From contig JAFDVY010000012.1 in NCBI GenBank assembly GCA_018268785.1, positions 1 through 51,100 on the forward strand: DNA of 51,100 bases, given 5' to 3'. This stretch comes from Acidobacteriota bacterium. Its GTDB lineage: Bacteria > Acidobacteriota > Terriglobia > Acidiferrales > UBA7541. The position numbers and the translations under genes are program-made. Of this stretch, positions 28,513-37,103 are shown piece by piece. The notes beneath the pieces were generated by a model. It made no database searches, was not told the origin of the DNA, and saw only the letters and a program-made list of their open reading frames with translations. The number at the start of each line of letters is the position of its first letter. Within the stretch, counting starts at the first letter, position 1.

Positions 28513-28971
28513 ATGACGACAGCGACTCCGACTCGACACTACTGGATCTTCACGGCAGACCCACACCACTATCATTGGGATACGCTTTTCGTTAAAGGCA
28601 AGGAAATGTGGCACGGCGCCGGTTCCAAGCCAGATGCGATTCGCGCACTCAAGCAGGTGCGTAAGGGCGACCGAGTGCTTTGCTACCACGCCGCGCCAGA
28701 CCGCTCCTTTTACTCGATTGCCGAAGTGACGCGTGATCCTTATCCCGATCCACACGACCGCAAGGAAAAAAATCTCGTCGCGGACCTGCGCGCGTTTGAA
28801 AAATTGCCGCGCCAGGTGACACTTGCGGAGATGCGCGCCAACAAGGAACTCAAGAAAGTAAAATTCCTGAAGAATGTGCGATTGATCGTTTCTCCCATCA
28901 CGGACGTCGAATATCAGGAAATTCTGCGCATGGCCGGGATTGTACCGCAGCCCGGAATCCCGCTTCCATAA
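28513..28971 (+). CDS. EVE-domain protein (PUA-like fold)
   Basis: 152 residues. HYWIFTADPHHYHWDTLF starts the domain, followed by KGDRVLCYHAAPDRSFYSIAEV, the core of the EVE fold; the final third matches as well (VKFLKNVRLIVSPIT). EVE domains bind modified bases in DNA or RNA, and some sit in defence loci; this free-standing form is a common housekeeping type. No Shine-Dalgarno sequence is seen. Neighbours give no clue to its target. Confidence 0.88.
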   Translation: MTTATPTRHYWIFTADPHHYHWDTLFVKGKEMWHGAGSKPDAIRALKQVRKGDRVLCYHAAPDRSFYSIAEVTRDPYPDPHDRKEKNLVADLRAFEKLPRQVTLAEMRANKELKKVKFLKNVRLIVSPITDVEYQEILRMAGIVPQPGIPLP

Positions 28972-29027
28972 GCGAAATTGTGGCGGAAGCGTTCCATTCC
29001 TTGCGGTTTCTGTAACTGAGGTGAATC

Positions 29028-29843
29028 GTGCCGAACCTGCAGCGCCATACCTTGCTGATTTCGTGTGCCTTCGCTTTCTGCTTGGTTTCGTGCACACGGC
29101 CAACGCTTCCTCAAAAGACAGACACACTGGAAGGAATTGCATCCGGCAAGACGCGCGTAATCGACTTGAGCTACGCCATCAACGACAAGCTTGTTGCCTG
29201 GCCCGGCGATCCCAAAGTTTTTGAAGCTAAAGTAAACGGCACCGTTGAAAAGGACGGCTACTTTACCCGCAGCTTCTGGATGCTCGAACATTACGGAACG
29301 CACCTCGATGCGCCCGCGCATTTCCCTCCCGGAAAATCCACGGTGGAGCAAATCGCTCCGGAGAAATTCTTTGGCCCGGCCGTAGTGCTCGATATTCGTG
29401 CTGACGCAGAAAAGAACGCGGACTACCAGCTTTCTCCGGCGGTGATTGATGCGTGGGAGAAGAAGCACGGCAGGATTCCTGCGGGAGCCATCGTGATTCT
29501 GCGCACGGGTTGGACATCGCGGTGGCCGGACGTGCAGCGTTACCGCAACACGGACACCAAAGGCGAAATGCACTTCCCGGGATTCTCAGTGGATGCCGCT
29601 AAGATACTGCTTGATCGCAAGATCAGCGGGCTGGGCTGCGACACACTGAGTATTGACCCGGGCAATTCCAAAGATTTTCCCGTACACCATCTGGTGCTGG
29701 GAGCGGATGTCTACCAGCTCGAAAATCTGCGCGATCTAACAAATGTGCCGGAAGCCGGGGCCTTTCTAGTGGTTGCGCCCATCAAGCTGGAGGGTGGTTC
29801 CGGAGGAGCGGTGCGAGTCTTCGCCCTGGATTCGCATCCTTGA
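29028..29843 (+). CDS. Cyclase-family (kynurenine-formamidase-like) lipoprotein
   Basis: 271 residues starting at GTG with GAGGTGA upstream. The N-terminus is a lipoprotein signal, with Leu-Val-Ser-Cys22 as lipobox. The cyclase domain has the metal motif His88-Tyr-Gly-Thr-His92-Leu-Asp94-Ala-Pro-Ala-His98. The family includes Mn/Zn hydrolases such as N-formylkynurenine formamidase. Export to the envelope is unusual for a kynurenine enzyme, so the substrate is probably different. The M16 gene begins 62 bases later. Confidence 0.88.
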   Translation: MPNLQRHTLLISCAFAFCLVSCTRPTLPQKTDTLEGIASGKTRVIDLSYAINDKLVAWPGDPKVFEAKVNGTVEKDGYFTRSFWMLEHYGTHLDAPAHFPPGKSTVEQIAPEKFFGPAVVLDIRADAEKNADYQLSPAVIDAWEKKHGRIPAGAIVILRTGWTSRWPDVQRYRNTDTKGEMHFPGFSVDAAKILLDRKISGLGCDTLSIDPGNSKDFPVHHLVLGADVYQLENLRDLTNVPEAGAFLVVAPIKLEGGSGGAVRVFALDSHP

Positions 29844-29905
29844 TGCGAACTTTTTTAGGGTTTCATACGTCTGAGAAAGAGTAGGTTTGCCCTGAGGGTG
29901 TGTTC

Positions 29906-31258
29906 ATGAGAAAAGTCAGCCTGTGGTTCTTCGTCGCCGGATTGGTCTGCGCGCTCGGTTTTGCCGTGCCCGCAAACGCGCAACAAGAAGCCAAGCAGTT
30001 TCCCGTCGTCACAAAAACGCTGAAAAACGGCATGAAAGTGCTCGTTCAAAGCGACCACAGCATTCCGAACGTGGCGCTGTATATTTTTTATCGAATCGGT
30101 TCGCGGAACGAGCATCCCGGCACTACGGGCCTCTCGCACTTTTTTGAGCATATGATGTTCAACGGGGCCAAGAAATACGGTCCGGGCGAACTCGACAAAG
30201 TGATGGAAGCTAACGGCGGCGAGAACAACGCCTACACCACGCAAAACACGACGGTGTATCAGGACTGGTTTCCGCGATCCGCGCTTCCGTTGATCTTCGA
30301 TATCGAAGCGGACCGGATCCAATATTTGCAATTTGACCCGAAGAAAATCGCATCGGAACGCGAAGTCGTCGCCAGCGAGCGCCGTTTACGCACGGATAAC
30401 GATAACGGCGGGTTGCTTGACGAACAGCTTTGGGCCACGGCATTCATCGCCCATCCATATCAATGGCCGGTGGTCGGCTGGATGAGCGACATCGAACACT
30501 GGACGATGGAAGATTTGAAGCATCACTTTGAAATGGGCTATTCCCCGAACAACGCGACGATGGTTGTCGTCGGCGATGTAACTTCCGACGAAATCTTCCA
30601 GCTCTGCGAAAAATATATCGAGCCGATTCCGACGCACGCGCCACCACCGCCGGTCACGACCGTCGAGCCCGACCAGCTCGGCGAGCGCCGGCTTGTTGTG
30701 CACAAGCCGGCGGAATTGCCGCTACTGGAAATTGCGTACCACGTGCCACAGACAAACAATCCCGATTTTTACGCTCTGAACATTTTGCAGACGGTGCTGG
30801 TCCACGGCGAAAGCTCCCGCATGTATCAGCGGCTCGTTGATAAGGATCAAATCGCTCTGAATGTTGACATGGATGCCGGCCCGGCTTTCGATCCGACCTT
30901 GGTAATAGTCAACGCACAACCGAAGCAAGGTGTCGATCCGGCAGCCTGCGAAAAGGCGATTTACGAAGAATTGGACAAAGCGAAGACGGGTCTTATCTCT
31001 GACCTGGAACTTGAAAAAGCCAAGAACATTCGCCTCGTTCAGTTTTATCAGCAGATGCGGACAATCAGCGGCCGTGCCAATACGATTGGAACGTACGAAG
31101 TCTTTTTTGGCGATTACAACCGCCTCTTCGACGCTGCAAAAAATTACAGCGCCGTGACAAAGGAAGACGTCCAGCGCGTGGCCAGGAAATACTTTGGCGC
31201 AAACAACCGCACGGTCGCCACGCTGATTCCTGAGAATGAGGAGAAGGCAAAGCAATGA
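29906..31258 (+). CDS. M16 zinc metallopeptidase, catalytic subunit (exported)
   Basis: 450 residues from ATG 29906. A signal peptide ends near PANAQQ. The inverted zinc motif is His78-x2-Glu81-His82, and after 75 residues Glu158 completes the HxxEHx(74-76)E signature. A processing-peptidase-like C-terminal domain follows. Such enzymes (PqqL/pitrilysin type) cut unfolded peptides in the periplasm. Its stop overlaps the ATG of a second M16 protein (ATGA), so the two are probably subunits of one heterodimer. Confidence 0.93.
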   Translation: MRKVSLWFFVAGLVCALGFAVPANAQQEAKQFPVVTKTLKNGMKVLVQSDHSIPNVALYIFYRIGSRNEHPGTTGLSHFFEHMMFNGAKKYGPGELDKVMEANGGENNAYTTQNTTVYQDWFPRSALPLIFDIEADRIQYLQFDPKKIASEREVVASERRLRTDNDNGGLLDEQLWATAFIAHPYQWPVVGWMSDIEHWTMEDLKHHFEMGYSPNNATMVVVGDVTSDEIFQLCEKYIEPIPTHAPPPPVTTVEPDQLGERRLVVHKPAELPLLEIAYHVPQTNNPDFYALNILQTVLVHGESSRMYQRLVDKDQIALNVDMDAGPAFDPTLVIVNAQPKQGVDPAACEKAIYEELDKAKTGLISDLELEKAKNIRLVQFYQQMRTISGRANTIGTYEVFFGDYNRLFDAAKNYSAVTKEDVQRVARKYFGANNRTVATLIPENEEKAKQ

Positions 31259-32670
31259 GAATTCTCAAGAACATCGCCAAGATTCTTTGCGTCGCAAGCC
31301 TTGCGCTCGTTCTGGCTGCCGCGAGCTATGCACAAACCCTCAAACTGCCGCCTCACGAAAAGGTGGTTTTGAAAAACGGCCTCACGCTTCTCCTCATGGA
31401 AAAGCACGGAGTGCCGATCGTTAGTTTCCATGCAATCGTTAAGGCGGGTTCTGCCGCAGACCCTGCGGATCAGGCAGGTCTAGCCGGAATCGCCGCAGGC
31501 CTCCTGCGCAAGGGGACGCAGAAGCGCACTGCGCAACAATTTGCTTCCGACCTTGATTTCATCGGCGGCTCGTTCGATGCCGGAAGCGACGTGGACTATA
31601 CGACGATTTCCGCGGAATTTCTAACCAAGGACCTCGATCGGGGACTCGACTTGTTTGGCGATGCGGTTCTTCACCCGTCGTTTCCTCAAGCAGAAGTGGA
31701 CAAGCTGCTCGCGCAGAGCATTGACGGCGTGAAAGCGGCGAAAGATCAAGCCGACGCGGTGATCTTCAACTATTACGAAGGCTATCTTTATGGAACGCAT
31801 CCTTACGGCCGGCCTGGGGGCGACGAACTCTCGCTCAAGAAAATTCAGCGCGATGCCATCTTGAAGTTCTATCAAGCATATTACGTTCCGTCGAACACGA
31901 TCCTTGCTGTGGCCGGGGAATTCAATTCCGCTGAATTAAAAAAGAAATTGGAAGATGCGTTTGGTGCATGGCCTGCCAAGGCCGCGCCTGCGGTGAATAT
32001 CCCCGCGACCACTGCCGTCAAAGGGAAGCGCCTGCTTCTCGTGGACAAGCCCGACGCAACGCAAACCTATTTTGTCATCGGCAACGTGGGCGTTACCGCG
32101 AATGACCCGGACCGTGTGGCAATTCGCGTGGTAAACACTGCCTTCGGTGGTACCTTTGCCTCGCTGCTGAACACCGCGCTGCGCATCGACTCCGGCTACA
32201 CCTACGGTGCGAATTCATTTTTTCAAAACCAAAAAGCCGCCGGACCGTTCGCCATTTACAGCTTCACAAAAAACGAAACGACTGTCCCGGCAATCGACCT
32301 TGCGCTCAAGGTGCTCGACGACTTCCACAAGAACGGACTTACCGCCACGCAACTCGATACTGCAAAGAAATACATCAAGGGCCAGTTTCCTCCGCGAATG
32401 GAGACTTCCGGCCAGCTCGCCGCACGCATCGCGGTCAGTGAGTTTTACGGGCTCGACGATAACGAAATCAACCTGCTCGAATCACGCATTGACGCCGTCA
32501 CGCTTGAATCCGCGAAACAAGCAATCGAAAAACACTTTCCCAAAGAGAATTTGGTATTCGTGCTGATTGGCAAAGCTTTGGAAATTGGCCCTGCCGTGAA
32601 AAAATACGCGGAAAAACAGGACGAGCGGAAAATCAGCGATCCGGGCTTTTGGCCGCCGCCGGCGAAATAA
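31255..32670 (+). CDS. M16 peptidase-like partner lacking the zinc motif
   Basis: 471 residues with a signal peptide (about 1-26, ending ASYAQ). The fold is clearly M16 (VVLKNGLTLLLMEKHGVPIVSFH, YHPYGRPGGD-like region, YYVPSNTILAVAG), but the segment where HxxEH should be reads GLAGIAAGLLRKG, so zinc cannot be bound. It is the expected non-catalytic subunit paired with the upstream catalytic one, as in bacterial M16 heterodimers. The ATGA overlap ensures equal synthesis. Confidence 0.93.
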   Translation: MRILKNIAKILCVASLALVLAAASYAQTLKLPPHEKVVLKNGLTLLLMEKHGVPIVSFHAIVKAGSAADPADQAGLAGIAAGLLRKGTQKRTAQQFASDLDFIGGSFDAGSDVDYTTISAEFLTKDLDRGLDLFGDAVLHPSFPQAEVDKLLAQSIDGVKAAKDQADAVIFNYYEGYLYGTHPYGRPGGDELSLKKIQRDAILKFYQAYYVPSNTILAVAGEFNSAELKKKLEDAFGAWPAKAAPAVNIPATTAVKGKRLLLVDKPDATQTYFVIGNVGVTANDPDRVAIRVVNTAFGGTFASLLNTALRIDSGYTYGANSFFQNQKAAGPFAIYSFTKNETTVPAIDLALKVLDDFHKNGLTATQLDTAKKYIKGQFPPRMETSGQLAARIAVSEFYGLDDNEINLLESRIDAVTLESAKQAIEKHFPKENLVFVLIGKALEIGPAVKKYAEKQDERKISDPGFWPPPAK

Positions 32671-32712
32671 AGAATTTCAGTTGATCCTGGGAAATTTGGA
32701 TTTGGAGGAACC

Positions 32713-35700
32713 ATGCGCGTTCGCTTTGCTCTCATTCTGTTGGTGTTGATTGTGTTTGCGGTGAGCTCCGCCGCCGCGCAGGAAACGCCATTGCTTGCCA
32801 CCTGGCCCACCGTCAATCAGACCAACATTACGTTCGTCTACGGTGGATACCTTTGGACCGTGCCGCGCAGCGGCGGGGAAGCGCGCCAGCTTACGACAGG
32901 CGGCCATGAGACCACGCCATTCTATTCGCCGGATGGGAAATGGATTGCCTTTACCGGCGAGTACGACGGCAACGTAGACGCGTACGTCATGCCGGCGGAG
33001 GGTGGTGAACCGCGACGTTTGACCTGGCATCCGTCTGCTGACGTGGTTGTCGGCTGGTCGCCCGACGGCAAGAAAGTTCTCTTCGATTCTGCGCGCGATT
33101 CCTACGCTGACTTCAATCGCATTTATGCTGTGTCTGTCGAAGGCGGCGTCCCGGAAGTCTTGCCGATGTGGCGCGCGCAAAACGGTTCGTATTCACCGGA
33201 TGCCACGCATTTCGCCTACCAGCCCGTTCTGAAGTGGCAGCCTTCGTGGAAGCGTTACCGCGGCGGACAAACGACGCCAATCTACATCGTTCGCCTCAAG
33301 GATTTGCAGCTCGAAAAAGTTCCCCGCGAAAATTCCAATGACGATCAACCGGTCTGGATGGGCGACACCGTTTATTTCCTCTCCGATCGCAACGGTCCGA
33401 AAACGCTTTTCGCCTACGACACGAAGTCCAAGAGCGTAAAGCAGGTCGTCGAAAACCATGGCCTGGATTTGAAGTCGGTTAGCGGCGGTCCGGACGCGCT
33501 TGTCTACGAACAATTCGGCGGAATTTATCTTTTCGATCCGAAAACGGCAAGCTCATCTCACGTGAACATTCATATTGCTGGAGATTTGCCCGCTACGCGG
33601 CCGCACTGGGTGAAGGTTGCCGATAAAATTCAAAACGCGTCGATTTCTCCCACTGGAGCGCGAGCCGTATTTGAAGCGCGCGGCGAAATTCTCAGTGCTC
33701 CTGCAGAAAAGGGCGACATTCGCAACCTCACGCGAACCACGACCGTGGTTGAGCGAGATCCCGCCTGGTCTCCCGATGGAAAGTGGATCGCATTTTTCTC
33801 GGACGAATCAGGGGAATACGCGCTTCATCTGGTGGATCAGTCTGGCCTCGGCGAAGTGAAGAAAATCAATCTCGGCAATCCGCCGTCATTCTTTTATTCG
33901 CCGACATGGTCTCCCGACAGCAAGAAAATCGCGTTCTCCGATAAGCGATTGAATCTCTGGTATGTGGATATTGACAAAGGATCGCCAATCAAAGTTGTCA
34001 CCGACATTTACGATGCATGGGGCGTCGCCTTTACACCGGCTTGGTCGCCGGACAGCAAGTGGATCACCTTCTCGAAATTCATCCCGAATCACCAGCGCGC
34101 AGTCTTTGTCTATTCGCTCGAGTCCAGCAAGAGCACGCAAATCACCGACGGACTGAGCGACGCTCGCTATCCTGTCTTCGATAAGGGAGGAAAATACCTC
34201 TTCTTTGGCGCAAGCACGGACGTCGGCCTCTCTGGAACATGGCTCGATCTGTCTGGTTTCCAGCGTCCCGTAACACGCAGCGTTTACGCCGTTGTGCTCA
34301 AGAAAGGCGACCCTAATCCGGTCGATCCGCAAAGTGACGACGAAAAGATCGCTAAAGCGGAAGAAAAGCCAAAGGACGGCGACAAAGACAAAGGCAAAGA
34401 AAAGAGCAAGGACGCCGATAAAAAAGATTCTGATAAGAAAGATGAAAAGAAGGACGAGAAAAAAGACGAGCCACCAACAGTCACAATCGATTTCGACGGG
34501 ATTGGCCAGCGTGTTGTCTCCTTGCCAATCAAAGCCGCGAACTACGCGTCGCTCGATGCAGGTAAAGCAGGCACCCTTTTCCTGACGGAATCGCCGCTCG
34601 TCCAGCCGCTCGATGGACCCCCATTCCCGCAACTAACCATGAGCAAGTTCGACCTGGCTACGCGGAAAACGGAGCCGTTTCTGTCCGGCATCAGCGGCTA
34701 TTCGATTTCCGCGAATGGAGAAAAGATTCTTTATCGCATGGGCCCCGCGGCTTGGTTCATCGCGGCGACAGCCGCCGCTCCTAAGCCCGGCGACGGCGCA
34801 CTCAAGCTCGACGATATGCAGGTCTATTCCGATCCGCGCGCGGAGTGGGCGCAGATGTACCACGAAGTCTGGCGCATCGAACGCGACTTCCTCTACGACC
34901 CGCATTTCCACGGTCTCGACATTGCCGCCGCGGAGAAAAAGTACGCGCCGTATGTGAAAGCGGCAGGCGGCAGGGCCGATCTGAATCATCTTTTCGTCGA
35001 AATGCTCGGCGAAATTACCATCGGTCACATGTTCATTTTCGGCGGAGACGTTCCGAAAGCGCCTGAAGTAAAGGTTGGTTTGCTCGGCGCCGATTACAAA
35101 ATCGAAAACGGACGATTCCGTTTCGAACGCATTTTCAATGGCGAAAACTGGAATCCGGACCTCCGTGCGCCGCTCACGCAGCCTGGAGTGGACGTCAAAA
35201 CTGGCGACTACCTGATCCAAGTCAACGGCAATGACGTCAGAGCCACGGCCGAAGTCTTCCGCTTCTTTGAAAATACAGCCGGTAAGCAGATTCGCATTAA
35301 GGTTTCCGCAAACGCCGATGGCAAAGATGCGCGCGACGTCACCGTAGTTCCTGTGGACGATGAATTCAATCTGCGCAATCGCACTTGGGAAGAAGACAAT
35401 CGCCGCAAAGTCGACCAGCTGAGCGGCGGGAAGCTCGCTTACGTTCACGTGCCGGATACGGCGAACGGTGGCTACATCAACTTCAACCGCTTCTACTTTG
35501 CCCAAACCGACAAGCAGGGCGCTATCATTGACGAGCGTTATAACCACGGCGGCGCGATTGCGGACTACATCGTTGATCTGCTCGGCCGCCCGCTCCGCAA
35601 TTGCGCCATCACGCGCGAAGGCGAAAAGTGGTGCTCGCCGCTGCAGCAAATCTACGGCCCCAAAACGATGGTCATCAACGAAATGGCAGGCTCAGGCGGA

Positions 35701-36039
35701 GACGCGCTTCCCTGGATGTTCCGCCAGGACAAGCTCGGCCCATTGGTTGGCACGCGCACGTGGGGCGGCCTCGTTGGCATCGGTAATTATCCGCCATTGA
35801 TGGATGGTGGGGGAGTCACCGCGCCACGCGCTGCGATCTACGGCCTGCACGGCGAATGGGAAGTGGAGAATCACGGCATTGCGCCGGACATTGAAGTGGA
35901 AAACGATCCCGCGTCCGTCGCAGCGGGTCACGACGCTCAGCTTGAGAAGGCCGTTCAGGTTACCCTCGAAGCCCTGAAGAAAAATCCCGTGGTGATCCCG
36001 GATCATCCGCCATATCCGAATTACCACCAGCAGCCATAA
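32713..36039 (+). CDS. Exported tricorn-like S41 peptidase
   Basis: 1108 residues with TTTGGAGGA before the ATG. A signal peptide (about 1-23) is followed by six- and seven-bladed propeller repeats (PAWSPDGKWIAF type), then a C1 helical domain with His733 (DPHFHGLD), a PDZ domain near 791-873, and a C-terminal S41 core with nucleophile Ser994 in MAGSGGDALPW. A Glu in VENHGIAPD completes the expected tricorn set. A 48-residue Lys/Asp tract (about 540-587) interrupts the middle. Tricorn enzymes trim oligopeptides to small pieces; the signal peptide places this one outside the cytoplasm. It follows the M16 pair by 42 bases. Confidence 0.92.
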   Translation: MRVRFALILLVLIVFAVSSAAAQETPLLATWPTVNQTNITFVYGGYLWTVPRSGGEARQLTTGGHETTPFYSPDGKWIAFTGEYDGNVDAYVMPAEGGEPRRLTWHPSADVVVGWSPDGKKVLFDSARDSYADFNRIYAVSVEGGVPEVLPMWRAQNGSYSPDATHFAYQPVLKWQPSWKRYRGGQTTPIYIVRLKDLQLEKVPRENSNDDQPVWMGDTVYFLSDRNGPKTLFAYDTKSKSVKQVVENHGLDLKSVSGGPDALVYEQFGGIYLFDPKTASSSHVNIHIAGDLPATRPHWVKVADKIQNASISPTGARAVFEARGEILSAPAEKGDIRNLTRTTTVVERDPAWSPDGKWIAFFSDESGEYALHLVDQSGLGEVKKINLGNPPSFFYSPTWSPDSKKIAFSDKRLNLWYVDIDKGSPIKVVTDIYDAWGVAFTPAWSPDSKWITFSKFIPNHQRAVFVYSLESSKSTQITDGLSDARYPVFDKGGKYLFFGASTDVGLSGTWLDLSGFQRPVTRSVYAVVLKKGDPNPVDPQSDDEKIAKAEEKPKDGDKDKGKEKSKDADKKDSDKKDEKKDEKKDEPPTVTIDFDGIGQRVVSLPIKAANYASLDAGKAGTLFLTESPLVQPLDGPPFPQLTMSKFDLATRKTEPFLSGISGYSISANGEKILYRMGPAAWFIAATAAAPKPGDGALKLDDMQVYSDPRAEWAQMYHEVWRIERDFLYDPHFHGLDIAAAEKKYAPYVKAAGGRADLNHLFVEMLGEITIGHMFIFGGDVPKAPEVKVGLLGADYKIENGRFRFERIFNGENWNPDLRAPLTQPGVDVKTGDYLIQVNGNDVRATAEVFRFFENTAGKQIRIKVSANADGKDARDVTVVPVDDEFNLRNRTWEEDNRRKVDQLSGGKLAYVHVPDTANGGYINFNRFYFAQTDKQGAIIDERYNHGGAIADYIVDLLGRPLRNCAITREGEKWCSPLQQIYGPKTMVINEMAGSGGDALPWMFRQDKLGPLVGTRTWGGLVGIGNYPPLMDGGGVTAPRAAIYGLHGEWEVENHGIAPDIEVENDPASVAAGHDAQLEKAVQVTLEALKKNPVVIPDHPPYPNYHQQP

Positions 36040-36113
36040 ATAGAGCCTTTACGCAGGCAATTCACAGCGCTCTTATTGTTGCAGGCGCTGTGGTAACTTT
36101 GCCGTGCCCGCTT

Positions 36114-37028
36114 ATGCCGGAACTTCCTGAAGTGGAGACGCTCGCTCGCGGTCTGCAACGGACCATTGCCGGGCGGCGTATTGTGTCTGTCACGCTAGGC
36201 AAGACGGATTTTATTGACAATCCTTCTGCGTTGGAGGAATTCCTTCCAGGCCTTTCCATTGAGCGCGTCGAACGCTTCGGAAAATTCATGTTATTGCGAC
36301 TCGGCGGGGAAGCAAGTGGCAACGGAACGGCGCACTCTGTTTCAGCGGCATCGCTTCTTGTGCATCTCGGCATGACAGGACACATGGCCCCGCAGCCTGC
36401 CGCGGAGCCATTTTCCAAACACACTCACGCGCGCTTCCTGCTCGACGATGGCTGTGAGCTTCGCTATACCGATCCCCGCCGCTTCGGCCGCATGGCCTAT
36501 CTTGCGGGCGAAAAGTTATTGGCGGAACTTGGCCGTTTTGGCGTCGACCCGTTGGAAGTCTCCGAACTTGAATTTGGCGCACTGCTTAAATCCCACAAAT
36601 CGCGCATCAAAGCGCTTCTTCTCGATCAAAGCGCCCTCCGCGGTGTCGGGAACATATATGCGGACGAAAGCCTCTGGCGAGCGAAAATTCATCCAAAGCG
36701 AATCGCCGCCACGATTTCGCAAGGAGTATCGCGAAAGTTGCGAAAGGCCCTGCAGGATATTCTGCGCGAAGCGATTGCCCTTCGAGGCTCCTCCATTAGC
36801 GATTTCCTTGACGCCCAAGGCCAGCCCGGCGAGTATCAACGCCGCCATCGGGCCTACGGGCGGGAAGCGAAGCCCTGTTATCGCTGCAAAACGCCGATCA
36901 GGCGGGTCATTGTGGCGGGGCGCAGCAGTTATTTCTGCCCGAAATGCCAGCCCGCGCCGAAGTCCGTGAAGCACAAGCTGAAACGTCGCAAGCCTGTAAC
37001 GTCGCGCCGCAAGCCCGCGTCTCAGTGA
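36114..37028 (+). CDS. mutM: Formamidopyrimidine-DNA glycosylase MutM (Fpg)
   Basis: 304 residues. Removes oxidised purines such as 8-oxoguanine and nicks the abasic site. The N-terminus MPELPEVETLARGL supplies the catalytic Pro and Glu after Met removal. HLGMTGHM and the H2TH region (GVGNIYADESLWRAKIHP) are present, and the zinc finger is CYRCKTPIRR...CPKCQ with the DNA-contacting Arg in GRSSYF. The start is fixed by the need for Pro at position 2. An extra Lys/Arg-rich tail of about 26 residues follows the finger, which usually ends these proteins. The gene stands among secreted peptidase genes. Confidence 0.96.
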   Translation: MPELPEVETLARGLQRTIAGRRIVSVTLGKTDFIDNPSALEEFLPGLSIERVERFGKFMLLRLGGEASGNGTAHSVSAASLLVHLGMTGHMAPQPAAEPFSKHTHARFLLDDGCELRYTDPRRFGRMAYLAGEKLLAELGRFGVDPLEVSELEFGALLKSHKSRIKALLLDQSALRGVGNIYADESLWRAKIHPKRIAATISQGVSRKLRKALQDILREAIALRGSSISDFLDAQGQPGEYQRRHRAYGREAKPCYRCKTPIRRVIVAGRSSYFCPKCQPAPKSVKHKLKRRKPVTSRRKPASQ

Positions 37029-37103
37029 CATCGAGTTTTGGATGGCGCCAGGGGCGTTGGTCGGAAATCATTTCTTCACAAGTCTGCAATTTGAGGGATG
37101 GGA

